Origin: Deltaproteobacteria bacterium | GTDB taxonomy: Bacteria > UBA10199 > JACPAL01 > GCA-016699445 | Reading direction: 5' to 3' | DNA: 64,000 bases | Assembly (NCBI GenBank): GCA_016699445.1 | Contig: CP064976.1 | Location: 2,666,001-2,730,000, forward strand | Shown: positions 1-8,040 of the stretch, piece by piece | Numbering within the stretch: position 1 is the first letter of the stretch | How the letters are laid out: the number at the start of each line of letters is the position of its first letter | Notes under the pieces: model-generated | Told to the model about the DNA's origin: nothing | What the model saw: the letters and a program-made list of their open reading frames with translations, nothing else | Databases searched by the model: none | Position numbers and translations under genes: made by a program

Positions 1-493
1 CCGTTAAAAATAAAAGTGAATAGGATCCCTTCACTTGTTTCAAAGCATCGACAATACGATCGACCAATTGGTTTTTGGATGATTGAGCCACCAGATGCAC
101 AATCACTTCTGTGTCCATCGTGGATTGAAAAATGGCTCCATGAGCTTCGAGCTCTCCCCGAAGTCGGTCGGCATTCACCAGATTGCCATTGTGAGCAATC
201 GCCAAGCCCCCACGTGAATAATCCACGGCAAAAGGCTGACAGTTTTTCAAAATACTCCCACCAGCTGTTGAATAACGGACATGACCAATAGCTGATTTTC
301 CAGGAAGTTTTTGCAGGACAGTTTCACTGAATATATCAGCAACATGCCCCATATCACGATGTGAATGAAGAAGCTTACCATCCGAAGAAACAATCCCAGC
401 GCTCTCTTGACCACGATGCTGGAGTGCATACAAACCAAGATAGGCTAAGTTTGAAGCTTCTGGATGATTATAGATACCAACGATACCGCACAT
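1..493 (-). CDS. purF: Amidophosphoribosyltransferase, N-terminal 164 residues (runs off the window)
   Basis: First committed step of purine synthesis: transfers the amide nitrogen of glutamine to PRPP. Only the class II glutaminase domain lies in the window. The frame opens MCGIVGIYNH, so after removal of Met the catalytic Cys is N-terminal; LQHRGQESAG, GHVRYST and AHNGNLVN follow, as in the PurF/GlmS glutaminase fold. The start ATG shares one base with the purL stop, making this the last visible gene of the purB-purS-lipoprotein-purQ-purL-purF operon. The frame is open to the window edge with no interruption. The phosphoribosyltransferase domain lies outside, so completeness cannot be judged. 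Confidence 0.93.
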   Translation of the reverse strand, partial: MCGIVGIYNHPEASNLAYLGLYALQHRGQESAGIVSSDGKLLHSHRDMGHVADIFSETVLQKLPGKSAIGHVRYSTAGGSILKNCQPFAVDYSRGGLAIAHNGNLVNADRLRGELEAHGAIFQSTMDTEVIVHLVAQSSKNQLVDRIVDALKQVKGSYSLLFLT

Positions 494-2790
494 TAGCTGA
501 TTGCCCTTTCAAGACCATTTTCCCAACAGTCTTTTAATTGTTCAACAGGGACGGAAATGAGATCGGAAAACACAAAGTCATTTTCAATCACTTGACCTAA
601 GATCACACTAGGACATTTCTTTTGTTTGGCAAGTCTCAATAATTTTTCCACGTCTTTTTCTTTTACAGAAACTAGAATCCGAGACTGTGTTTCGGAAAAT
701 AATAAGGAAATGGCCTGTAGGGGCGACCCTCCGTGGTCGCCCTTGTCTGGGTAGGCACGGGGGCCTACCCCTACATCAACGGCAACACCCAATGATTTTG
801 GACCTGTAAAACAGGATTCTGCCAAAGCGACAGCCAAGCCACCTTCAGAACAATCATGAGCCGACTGAATCAAGCCTTTCTTAATGGCTTCCAAACACGT
901 GTTTTGCAAAACTTTCTCTTTTTTAAGATCAATCTTGGGAGGCATTCCAGCGACTTTTTGATGAATCACCTTCAAATATTCCGAACCACCCAACTCGTCT
1001 TTCACCTTCTTCAAATCATCACCCAACAAAACAACAACATCACCGACATTTTTAAACCATTGAGTCACATGTTTTGACACATCATCCAAGACACCCACCA
1101 TACCAATCGTAGGCGTCGGATAAATCGCTCCATCGGGAGATTCGTTGTAAAAGCTGACATTTCCCGAAACAATCGGCGTGTTGAGAGCCTTGCAAGCCTC
1201 CCCCATTCCTTTCAACGCTTCACGAAATTGCCACATCACACCAGGATTTTCGGGACTTCCAAAATTAAGGCAATCGGTTGTCGCTAAAGGTTTTCCACCG
1301 GAACAGACGATATTTCGAGCCGCTTCAGCCACAGCAATCATCGCTCCACGCTTAGGATCCAAATAACAATAACGACTATTACAATCAGAAGTCAGAGCGA
1401 GACCTTTTTTAGTTTTACGACCACCCGTGTGAGGCTCTTTAAGACGCATCACAGCAGCATCAGAGCCGGGAATCACGGCGGTATTGGTCCCAACCATGTG
1501 GTCGTATTGACGGTAGACCCATTTTTTACTGGCGATATTCGGCGAGGATAATAATTTTTTCAGGATATTACCGTAGGGGCGTGATTCATCACGCCCTGCT
1601 TTATTTTCGGGCGCAATAAATTGCGCCCCTACGTTCACATCATTCAATTTTTCTAAATAATCCGGTTTTTTGACAGGCCGTTTATACATCGGTGCACATT
1701 CGGTAATCGGCATTGTCGGGAGTGTGCCCACCAATTGGCCTTCATGATACACAAACACATTCTGACCCTTGATGACTTTTCCGACAACAGCCGCATCCAA
1801 ATCCCATTTTTCAAAAAGTTTCAGAATCTTCTTCTCAGTCCCCTTCTTGGCCACGAAAAACATACGTTCCTGAGATTCGGAAAGCATGATTTCATAAGGA
1901 GTCATTGCCGTTTCACGCAGTGGGACTTTGGAAAGATCCATTTCAATCCCCACATGTCCCTTACCAGCCAATTCCAATGACGAACACGTGAGACCTGCAG
2001 CTCCCATGTCTTGAATGCCCACAACATCTTTTCCATTCATCAGCTCAAGACAAGCTTCCAACACCAACTTTTCAGTAAAAGGATCGCCCACTTGAACGGT
2101 CGGACGTTTTTCTTCAGAACCTTCTTCAAAAACATCAGAAGCCATCGTAGCGCCGTGGATTCCATCGCGACCTGTTTTAGAACCCACATAGATCACAGGA
2201 TTTCCAATACCGCCAGCCTTTGCATAAAAGATTTTTTCTTTCCGAGCCACACCAACGCACATCGCATTCACTAGAATATTTCCATTATAACAATCTTCAA
2301 AATACACTTCGCCGCCTACGGTAGGAATCCCCATGCAGTTACCATAACCAGCAATTCCAGCGACAACACCATTGATAAGATGATTTGTTTTTGGGTGATT
2401 CGCCGCACCAAATCGCAGAGAATTTAACAAAGCAATTGGTCGAGCGCCCATCGTGAACACATCGCGCAGAATTCCACCCACACCTGTCGCAGCACCTTGG
2501 AAAGGCTCAATCATCGAAGGATGATTGTGACTTTCCATTTTGAAAACGACCACAAGGCCATCACCAATATCAACAACACCGGCATTTTCACCAGGTCCAC
2601 ACACGACTTGTTTGCCCTTAGTTGGCAAACCTTTGAGATAAATTTTAGAACTTTTATAGGAGCAATGCTCACTCCACATGACGGAAAAAACACCGAGCTC
2701 AACCATCGTGGGTTCACGCCCCATAATATCCAAAATATTCTGGTATTCTTTTTCTGTCAGTCCATGTTGTTTGATAATTTCTGGATTCAT
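493..2790 (-). CDS. purL: Phosphoribosylformylglycinamidine synthase subunit PurL (765 aa) carrying two in-frame REP insertions
   Basis: ATP-dependent conversion of FGAR to FGAM, working with PurQ (glutaminase) and PurS. The sequence shows the small-PurL arrangement: early MWSEHCSYK, GPGENAGVVDIGDG and ESHNHPS, the second-half SGGKPLATTDCLNFG and the late SAHDCSEGGLAVALAE. PurS and PurQ are separate genes here, as expected for the short PurL. At 765 aa it is somewhat longer than usual small PurL proteins. The surplus is explained by two palindromic elements read through in frame: about residues 387-406 (peptide VGAQFIAPENKAGRDE) and about residues 673-691 (VGVGPRAYPDKGDHGGSP). Both lie in linkers between conserved blocks. 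The start overlaps the purQ stop by ATGA. Confidence 0.97.
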   Translation of the reverse strand: MNPEIIKQHGLTEKEYQNILDIMGREPTMVELGVFSVMWSEHCSYKSSKIYLKGLPTKGKQVVCGPGENAGVVDIGDGLVVVFKMESHNHPSMIEPFQGAATGVGGILRDVFTMGARPIALLNSLRFGAANHPKTNHLINGVVAGIAGYGNCMGIPTVGGEVYFEDCYNGNILVNAMCVGVARKEKIFYAKAGGIGNPVIYVGSKTGRDGIHGATMASDVFEEGSEEKRPTVQVGDPFTEKLVLEACLELMNGKDVVGIQDMGAAGLTCSSLELAGKGHVGIEMDLSKVPLRETAMTPYEIMLSESQERMFFVAKKGTEKKILKLFEKWDLDAAVVGKVIKGQNVFVYHEGQLVGTLPTMPITECAPMYKRPVKKPDYLEKLNDVNVGAQFIAPENKAGRDESRPYGNILKKLLSSPNIASKKWVYRQYDHMVGTNTAVIPGSDAAVMRLKEPHTGGRKTKKGLALTSDCNSRYCYLDPKRGAMIAVAEAARNIVCSGGKPLATTDCLNFGSPENPGVMWQFREALKGMGEACKALNTPIVSGNVSFYNESPDGAIYPTPTIGMVGVLDDVSKHVTQWFKNVGDVVVLLGDDLKKVKDELGGSEYLKVIHQKVAGMPPKIDLKKEKVLQNTCLEAIKKGLIQSAHDCSEGGLAVALAESCFTGPKSLGVAVDVGVGPRAYPDKGDHGGSPLQAISLLFSETQSRILVSVKEKDVEKLLRLAKQKKCPSVILGQVIENDFVFSDLISVPVEQLKDCWENGLERAIS
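717..774. repeat. REP-type double-hairpin element inside purL (element 1)
   Basis: Begins GTAGGGGCGACC and ends GGCCTACCCCTAC. Inside are two hairpins (GGGCGACC/GGTCGCCC and GGGTAGGC/GCCTACCC). The ends form the terminal inverted repeat GTAGGGG/CCCCTAC shared with four other copies in the window. With one flanking base on each side (TGTAGGGG...CCCCTACA) it is 60 bp, a multiple of three, so purL stays open. Its inner arms differ in sequence from the other copies, while their pairing is kept. Confidence 0.85.
1573..1632. repeat. REP-type double-hairpin element inside purL (element 2)
   Basis: Exactly 60 bp from GTAGGGG to CCCCTAC. It holds two hairpins, GGGGCGTGAT/ATCACGCCC and GGGCGCAAT/ATTGCGCCC, separated by a 12-nt spacer. 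It lies in frame in purL and encodes the VGAQFIAP peptide, which also appears inside the transposase at 30726-31301. The arms match those of elements 3 to 5 near that transposase almost letter for letter. Confidence 0.9.
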
Positions 2791-3446
2791 AAAAGAGACT
2801 CAAATACTTTCTTCCCGTCTTCACGAGCTTCGTTTGACAAGATGGATTCCATACAACGCTCTGGATGAGGCATCATTCCTAAAATATTTCCACGATCATT
2901 GATGATACCCGCAATATCATTGAGAGATCCGTTGGGATTTTTAAGATAACGAAAAACCACCTGACCTTCTCCTTCAAGACGTTTCAACGTTTCGTTATCG
3001 GCAAAATAATTTCCTTCTCCGTGAGCAATGAGAATCATCACGTTTTGCTTCAGATCAAATTTTTTGGAAAACTGAGAGTGATTATTGACTACTTGAAGAG
3101 GTGTATTTTCACAGACAAACTTCAAGCCTGTATTTCTCATCAAAACACCAGGCAAAAGTCCTGACTCTGTGAGCACTTGGAAGCCATTACAAATTCCAAT
3201 GACTTTTCCACCACTCCCCGCAAAACGAATTACTTCCTGCATCACAGGGGAAAATCGTGCGACAGCACCTGTCCTCAAATAATCCCCGTAAGAAAATCCA
3301 CCTGGGATCACGACCACATCTACTTTGGGAAGTTTCGCTTCCTTGTGCCAAATAAACTGAGCTTTTTGTTTTAAAACATTTGTGACGACATGATAACAGT
3401 CCCAATCACAGTTGGAACCTGGAAAGGTAATGATTCCAAATTTCAT
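2787..3446 (-). CDS. purQ: Phosphoribosylformylglycinamidine synthase subunit PurQ (glutaminase)
   Basis: Class I glutamine amidotransferase that supplies ammonia to PurL. The 219-residue protein starts MKFGIITFPGSNCD, typical of PurQ. It has VVIPGGFSYGDYLR (oxyanion region), GICNGFQVL with the nucleophilic Cys, and MMPHPERCME with the catalytic His and Glu near the C-terminus. It is coupled by ATGA overlaps to the upstream lipoprotein gene and the downstream purL. Length is normal and no frame disturbance is seen. Confidence 0.97.
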   Translation of the reverse strand: MKFGIITFPGSNCDWDCYHVVTNVLKQKAQFIWHKEAKLPKVDVVVIPGGFSYGDYLRTGAVARFSPVMQEVIRFAGSGGKVIGICNGFQVLTESGLLPGVLMRNTGLKFVCENTPLQVVNNHSQFSKKFDLKQNVMILIAHGEGNYFADNETLKRLEGEGQVVFRYLKNPNGSLNDIAGIINDRGNILGMMPHPERCMESILSNEAREDGKKVFESLL

Positions 3447-3694
3447 TTTTTCTTCACTTTCTGGGTTTTATTCCTTTCATAAAACTTTTCAAAATACTGA
3501 TCCTGACTTTCCTTCTTTTTATCATCCTTCATCTGCTGATAGTACATATCGGTTGTTCCCGATTCTTTTGGAGACTGAGCTTTTTCACTTGGAGGCTTAT
3601 TCCAAGAAGGATCCCAATCATAAGCAGAATTAGCCTTTACGCAAGCTTGCAAGCCCATGCTCAGAATTATAAGAAGAAAAAATTTCTGTTTCAT
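3443..3694 (-). CDS. Small lipoprotein of unknown function embedded in the purine operon (83 aa)
   Basis: Starts with a lipoprotein signal peptide (MKQKFFLLIILSMGLQAC): basic N-terminus, hydrophobic core, and a lipobox-like L-Q-A-C with Cys at residue 18. The mature part is very hydrophilic, with YDWDPSWNKPP followed by Lys/Glu/Gln-rich sequence ending in basic residues (KTQKVKKK). It overlaps purS upstream and purQ downstream by ATGA at both ends, so it must be co-translated with purine enzymes. I do not recognise the family. An envelope protein between purS and purQ is unexpected. Its position could mean nothing more than a neutral insertion that preserved coupling. Confidence 0.75.
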   Translation of the reverse strand: MKQKFFLLIILSMGLQACVKANSAYDWDPSWNKPPSEKAQSPKESGTTDMYYQQMKDDKKKESQDQYFEKFYERNKTQKVKKK

Positions 3695-3933
3695 GACTCC
3701 AATTGAATTTTGTAGGACTCAATCACCGTATTAGCCAAAAGCTTCTGACACATTTCTTTGACCCGAACTTCTGCTTGTTGGGGATTGGTTTCCTTGAGGT
3801 CCAGCTCAATATATTTCCCAATACGAGCGTGCTCAACTTCAGCATATCCTAATGTGGCTAATGATCGTTGAACCACTTTTCCTTGTGGATCAAAGACACC
3901 GTTTTTGAGTGTGACAAATACTTTTGCTTTCAT
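3691..3933 (-). CDS. purS: Phosphoribosylformylglycinamidine synthase subunit PurS
   Basis: Small (80 aa) structural subunit that bridges PurL and PurQ. It begins MKAKVFVTLKNGVFDPQGKV, the classic PurS opening, then LGYAEVEHARIGKYIELDL and a C-terminal segment containing CQKLLANTVIESY. Length fits the family. It overlaps the purB stop and the lipoprotein start by ATGA. Confidence 0.95.
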   Translation of the reverse strand: MKAKVFVTLKNGVFDPQGKVVQRSLATLGYAEVEHARIGKYIELDLKETNPQQAEVRVKEMCQKLLANTVIESYKIQLES

Positions 3934-5225
3934 TTTTTAAAAGTCCTTTTGAATAGATAATCGACGTTTCGTAATACTTTTTGAAGGTCGAAAATAGCTG
4001 TAAGTTTATCGTTTGAAATCCTAGCAGTGATATCCGCATCTTTTTTAATCATTTCTTCAAAATCATGACCATGCTCCCAGCTCTGCATGGCGTTTCTCTG
4101 AACAAGTGCATAACTCTCTTCACGAGTGAGACCTGACTCAATCAACTTGAGCATGATTCCTTCGGAATAAATCAATTTACCCCAAGCTTCGAGATTCTTT
4201 TTCATGTTTTCAGGATAAACCAAAAGCTTATCCACGAGGCCTATCAATCGAACGAGAATAAAATTCATGAGGATTGTGGCTTCAGGAGCGGCAATTCGTT
4301 CTACAGATGAATGACTAATATCTCGCTCATGCCAAAGAGCCACGTTTTCCATAGCTGGAATCACAGTCGAACGTACCAAACGAGCCAAACCACATAAATT
4401 TTCAGACAAAACCGGATTTCTTTTATGAGGCATGGCTGAAGAACCTTTTTGTCCTTTAGAGAAAAACTCTTCAGCTTCTCTCACTTCGGTTCTTTGAAGA
4501 TGACGGATTTCAGTGGCAATACGTTCAACAGAAGAAGCTAACAATCCTAAAGCACTAAAAAAAGCCGCATGGCGATCTCGCGCGATGACTTGAGTCGTAA
4601 TAGGATCAGGCTTCAATCCCAATTTTTGACACACATACTCTTCCACCTTTGGATCCAAATGAGCCATCGTCCCAACAGCTCCCGACACCATTCCATGAGA
4701 AATATCCTCAAGCGCTGCCTGTAAACGGACCTTATGCCGAAGAATTTCGGCATACCAAGAGGCTACTTTCAAACCAAAGGTGATGGGTTCTGCATGAATC
4801 CCATGACTACGACCAATCATGGGTGTGAGTTTATGTTCTAAAGCGCGTCTCTCCAGCACCACCAAAAGATCATCTATATTTTGAGCAATCATCTCGCCAG
4901 CTTGCTTCAACTCAACAGCCAGACAGGTGTACAAAACATCTGAAGACGTGAGACCTAAATGAAGAAATCGAGATTCAGGCCCTACAGATTCAGCCACATT
5001 GGTCAAAAAAGCGATCACATCATGTTTGACGACCGCCTCAATCTCATCAATGCGAGCCACATCAAACTTAGCTTTTTTGCGAATATTTTCAGAAGTTCCA
5101 GCAGGCACTTGCCCTAAACTCTCCCAAGCTTCACAAGCCAGGAGTTCGATTTCGAGCCAAATTTGAAATTTATTTTCCGGAGCCCAAATCCGAGTCATTT
5201 CAGGGCGAGAATAACGAGGAATCAT
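3930..5225 (-). CDS. purB: Adenylosuccinate lyase
   Basis: Cleaves SAICAR and adenylosuccinate to fumarate plus AICAR or AMP. The 431-aa protein begins MIPRYSRPEM and has the fumarase/aspartase superfamily signature GSSAMPHKRNPVLSEN about residues 260-275. GRSHGIHAEPITFG carries the catalytic His, and THAQ-like TSSDVL precedes it. It is the first gene of the operon. A weak TTGAGA/TATAGC pair with a 15-bp spacer lies just upstream (5236-5262), leaving only about 4 nt of leader, and I see no Shine-Dalgarno sequence. Confidence 0.96.
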   Translation of the reverse strand: MIPRYSRPEMTRIWAPENKFQIWLEIELLACEAWESLGQVPAGTSENIRKKAKFDVARIDEIEAVVKHDVIAFLTNVAESVGPESRFLHLGLTSSDVLYTCLAVELKQAGEMIAQNIDDLLVVLERRALEHKLTPMIGRSHGIHAEPITFGLKVASWYAEILRHKVRLQAALEDISHGMVSGAVGTMAHLDPKVEEYVCQKLGLKPDPITTQVIARDRHAAFFSALGLLASSVERIATEIRHLQRTEVREAEEFFSKGQKGSSAMPHKRNPVLSENLCGLARLVRSTVIPAMENVALWHERDISHSSVERIAAPEATILMNFILVRLIGLVDKLLVYPENMKKNLEAWGKLIYSEGIMLKLIESGLTREESYALVQRNAMQSWEHGHDFEEMIKKDADITARISNDKLTAIFDLQKVLRNVDYLFKRTFKK

Positions 5226-5265
5226 GGCGAGGCGTGCTATACAGCTTCTTTAAAATTCTCAAGGC

Positions 5266-5294
5266 TTGTTTAAAAAAAATAAGTATCTTATATT
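5266..5294 (+). promoter_or_regulatory. Sigma-70-type promoter of mntA-hepT
   Basis: TTGTTT at 5266-5271, a 17-bp spacer, and TATATT at 5289-5294. The mntA ATG is at 5305, so the predicted start point leaves only about 3-4 nt of leader. Confidence 0.5.
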
Positions 5295-5304
5295 ATAAAC
5301 CTTT

Positions 5305-5718
5305 ATGAATCAGACAGTATTATCAGAAGAACAAAAAAAGACTCTAACAGAGTTGGGCGTCCAGGCCCTTTATCTCTTTGGTTCACGAGCTTTAGGAACA
5401 GAAACAGAAATTTCGGATTATGATTATGCGGTTTTAATGAAAGATGAGAGACACCGTCGTGGGGATGATCTTTATGAACATCTCTATGATATTCTCAGTA
5501 CAATCTCACCTCGTACCCTTAAAAATGATGTCATCGATATTATATATCTTAGAGACGTAGGTCTTGAGCTGAAATTTCATGTCATCCGGTATGGAAAAAT
5601 TCTCTTCGAAAGCAACGTTTTGGAACGCCTTCGTTTTGAAGAGAGAACCACTAATTTGTATTGTGACTATCGTCCTATCCTCGATCAGTTCGATAAAGCA
5701 ATTCTGGAGTCCCTATGA
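5305..5718 (+). CDS. mntA: MntA-type nucleotidyltransferase antitoxin
   Basis: Minimal nucleotidyltransferase of 137 aa. It has the GS-x10-D-x-D motif (GSRALGTETEISDYDY, about residues 27-42) that binds metal and ATP in MNT antitoxins; a further acidic stretch, KNDVIDIIYL, gives a third carboxylate. Known members AMPylate the cognate HepT toxin to neutralise it. It overlaps the next gene by ATGA, the usual MntA-HepT gene order. The gene stands between divergent purB and pyrG. Confidence 0.88.
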   Translation: MNQTVLSEEQKKTLTELGVQALYLFGSRALGTETEISDYDYAVLMKDERHRRGDDLYEHLYDILSTISPRTLKNDVIDIIYLRDVGLELKFHVIRYGKILFESNVLERLRFEERTTNLYCDYRPILDQFDKAILESL

Positions 5719-6173
5719 CAATTCTCCCACTGGAAAGAGAAGCCATTCTTCCTCGTTTAGATGGTATAAAAAAAAATGTCCTCAAACTCAAAGCATTGGC
5801 AGCACTTCCCTTTGAACAGTTTTCAACAGGCGACCCCTATGATTTGGCTCAACATCACTTAAGACTTTCTTTGGAAGGCATCTTCAACATCTCTTCCCAT
5901 ATATTATCTCGAGTCCCGGATTCCCGGGCCGTTGAATACAAGGAGATTGCCCGTAAAATGGGTGAACACGGCTTTGTTTCCAAAGAATTTGCGACAAGAG
6001 CCTTAGTGCCCATGGCCGGCATGAGAAACCTTTTGGTTCATTATTATTCAGATATCGAGCCTGAAAAACTTTTTGAGGTTGTAACCAAACACACCCAAGA
6101 TATTGAAGAATTCTTATCCTTCATTAAAGAGGTCCTCCTTCATCCTGAAAAGTGGAATTTAACTATTTCTTAA
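5715..6173 (+). CDS. hepT: HepT-type HEPN ribonuclease toxin
   Basis: 152-aa HEPN protein, all-alpha by composition, with the R-x4-H-x-Y active-site motif as RNLLVHYY about residues 107-114. HEPN toxins of this family cut RNA, or are silenced by oligo-AMPylation of a Tyr in this motif. Overlap with mntA (ATGA) supports a two-gene type VII-like module. The catalytic residues look intact. Confidence 0.88.
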   Translation: MTILPLEREAILPRLDGIKKNVLKLKALAALPFEQFSTGDPYDLAQHHLRLSLEGIFNISSHILSRVPDSRAVEYKEIARKMGEHGFVSKEFATRALVPMAGMRNLLVHYYSDIEPEKLFEVVTKHTQDIEEFLSFIKEVLLHPEKWNLTIS

Positions 6174-6209
6174 TTTTTAAAAAATAATTTCAAAAAACAA
6201 AAACAATCG

Positions 6210-6238
6210 TTGTCGTTTTTAAAAAGCCTCTGTATAAA
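6210..6238 (+). promoter_or_regulatory. Sigma-70-type promoter of pyrG
   Basis: TTGTCG at 6210-6215, a 17-bp spacer, and TATAAA at 6233-6238. It is followed by a leader of about 55 nt with AGGAG at 6291-6295 before the ATG at 6300. This is one of the few genes here with a conventional leader. Confidence 0.5.
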
Positions 6239-6299
6239 AATTTTCCAGCGTTAGGAAAATATTCCATCCGAAAAATTGAATAGTGACTTTAGGAGTTTT

Positions 6300-7982
6300 A
6301 TGAAAACGAAGTTTATCTTTGTGACAGGTGGTGTTGTTTCGTCGTTGGGAAAAGGCTTGGCTGCAGCTTCTGTTGGTAGTCTTTTGGAAAGTCGTGGACT
6401 TAAGATTTCATTCTTAAAATTGGATCCCTATATTAATGTTGACCCTGGTACGATGAGCCCTTTTCAGCATGGGGAAGTTTTTGTCACTGAAGATGGCGCT
6501 GAGACAGATCTTGATTTGGGTCATTACGAACGCTTCACCACGGCCCGCATGAGCCGTCTTAACAATATTACCACGGGTAAAATTTATGAATCGGTTATTC
6601 AAAAAGAACGTCGCGGGGATTATTTAGGAAAAACCGTTCAAGTCATTCCTCACATTACCGATGAAATTAAAGCTGGAATTCTTAAAGCCGCTCAAGGTTT
6701 GGACCTTTTGATTGTAGAAATCGGTGGGACGGTTGGAGATATCGAAAGTCTTCCATTTCTGGAAGCCATTCGTCAGTTTCGCTTTGATGTGGGTCGTGAG
6801 AATGTCATTTATATACACCTGACTTTGATCCCTTTTATTTCTGCAGCAGGAGAATTGAAGACAAAACCCACGCAGCATTCCGTTGGAAAATTAAGAGAGA
6901 TTGGTATTCAACCCGATATTCTCGTATGCCGATCCGATCGTGAAATTGCTAAAGAATTAAAATCTAAGATTGCTCTCTTCTGTAATGTGCCGCCTGATTG
7001 TGTGGTCACAGCTCTCGATGTTGAATCGATCTACGAAGTCCCTCAAAAACTTCATGAAGAACAATTAGATGAAAAGATTGTTCAACTTTTGAACATTTGG
7101 ACACGTTCTCCAGAACTCACTCCTTGGGAGACACTCACTCATAAAATAAAAAATCCCAAACAAGAAGTGACGATTGCGGTCGTTGGTAAATATGTTGAGC
7201 TCACTGACGCTTATAAAAGTCTCAATGAAGCTCTCAAACACGGAGGCATCGCCAATGAAGCTTCCGTAAAATTAAAATTTTTTGATTCCGAAGAACTCGA
7301 GAATGCGCCTGATATCAAAGAAGCTTTGGGAGTTCATGATGCAATCTTGGTTCCTGGTGGTTTTGGCAATCGAGGTGTTGAAGGAAAAATTAAAGCCATC
7401 ACCTATGCCCGAGAAAATAAAGTCCCTTTCTTTGGAATATGTCTTGGAATGCAGCTGGCTGTTATTGAATTCGCTCGAAACGCCTGTGGCTTGAAAAAAG
7501 CCAACTCAACAGAATTTGATCCAGAAACACCAGATCCTGTTGTTGACCTTATGGCCGATCAAAAAGCTGTACTTCTCAAAGGGGGCAGCATGAGATTGGG
7601 TGCCTATCCTTGTGAATTAGAAAAGAATACCTTAGCTTTTGATGCTTATGGAGAAAGAAATATTTTCGAACGCCATCGTCACCGCTTTGAGTTTAATAAT
7701 GCCTATCTCGAGAAGCTTTCCTCCAAAGGTTTGGTTATTTCCGGAAAATGTCCGCAGGGGCCTTTAGTTGAAATAGTAGAGATAAAAAAGCATCCTTGGT
7801 TTCTAGGATGTCAGTTTCATCCAGAATTTAAATCTAAACCCACTCAGCCCCATCCCCTTTTTACAAAATTTATTCAGGCGGCCTGTGAAGCTGCGAAGAG
7901 ACAAGAGTGGAATCAAAAAACATCCAGAAATGAAGCTATTGCGACTACTGATAAAAATAAGTCGAAACAGGCAAATTTTTAA
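6300..7982 (+). CDS. pyrG: CTP synthase
   Basis: Makes CTP from UTP, ATP and glutamine. The synthetase domain opens MKTKFIFVTGGVVSSLGKGL (P-loop) and contains LKLDPYINVDPGTMSP and DLDLGHYERF. The C-terminal class I glutaminase has VPGGFGNRGVEGK, FFGICLGMQ with the catalytic Cys, and the FHPEFKS His/Glu pair. An in-frame ATG lies 24 nt upstream, but AGGAG sits correctly for the ATG at 6300, and the protein then starts at the conserved position. The C-terminal tail after FIQAACEAAK is Lys/Asn-rich and not conserved. Confidence 0.97.
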   Translation: MKTKFIFVTGGVVSSLGKGLAAASVGSLLESRGLKISFLKLDPYINVDPGTMSPFQHGEVFVTEDGAETDLDLGHYERFTTARMSRLNNITTGKIYESVIQKERRGDYLGKTVQVIPHITDEIKAGILKAAQGLDLLIVEIGGTVGDIESLPFLEAIRQFRFDVGRENVIYIHLTLIPFISAAGELKTKPTQHSVGKLREIGIQPDILVCRSDREIAKELKSKIALFCNVPPDCVVTALDVESIYEVPQKLHEEQLDEKIVQLLNIWTRSPELTPWETLTHKIKNPKQEVTIAVVGKYVELTDAYKSLNEALKHGGIANEASVKLKFFDSEELENAPDIKEALGVHDAILVPGGFGNRGVEGKIKAITYARENKVPFFGICLGMQLAVIEFARNACGLKKANSTEFDPETPDPVVDLMADQKAVLLKGGSMRLGAYPCELEKNTLAFDAYGERNIFERHRHRFEFNNAYLEKLSSKGLVISGKCPQGPLVEIVEIKKHPWFLGCQFHPEFKSKPTQPHPLFTKFIQAACEAAKRQEWNQKTSRNEAIATTDKNKSKQANF

Positions 7983-8000
7983 GAATGTTAGCCCCTATTC

Positions 8001-8029
8001 TTGACTTAAGTGTTTCTGAGCCTTAAGAT
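8001..8029 (+). promoter_or_regulatory. Sigma-70-type promoter of rpoN
   Basis: TTGACT at 8001-8006, a 17-bp spacer and TAAGAT at 8024-8029. The ATG at 8041 follows only 11 nt after the -10 box, so the transcript should have a leader of about 5 nt and no Shine-Dalgarno sequence. Confidence 0.5.
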
Positions 8030-8040
8030 CATTTTCTCTC

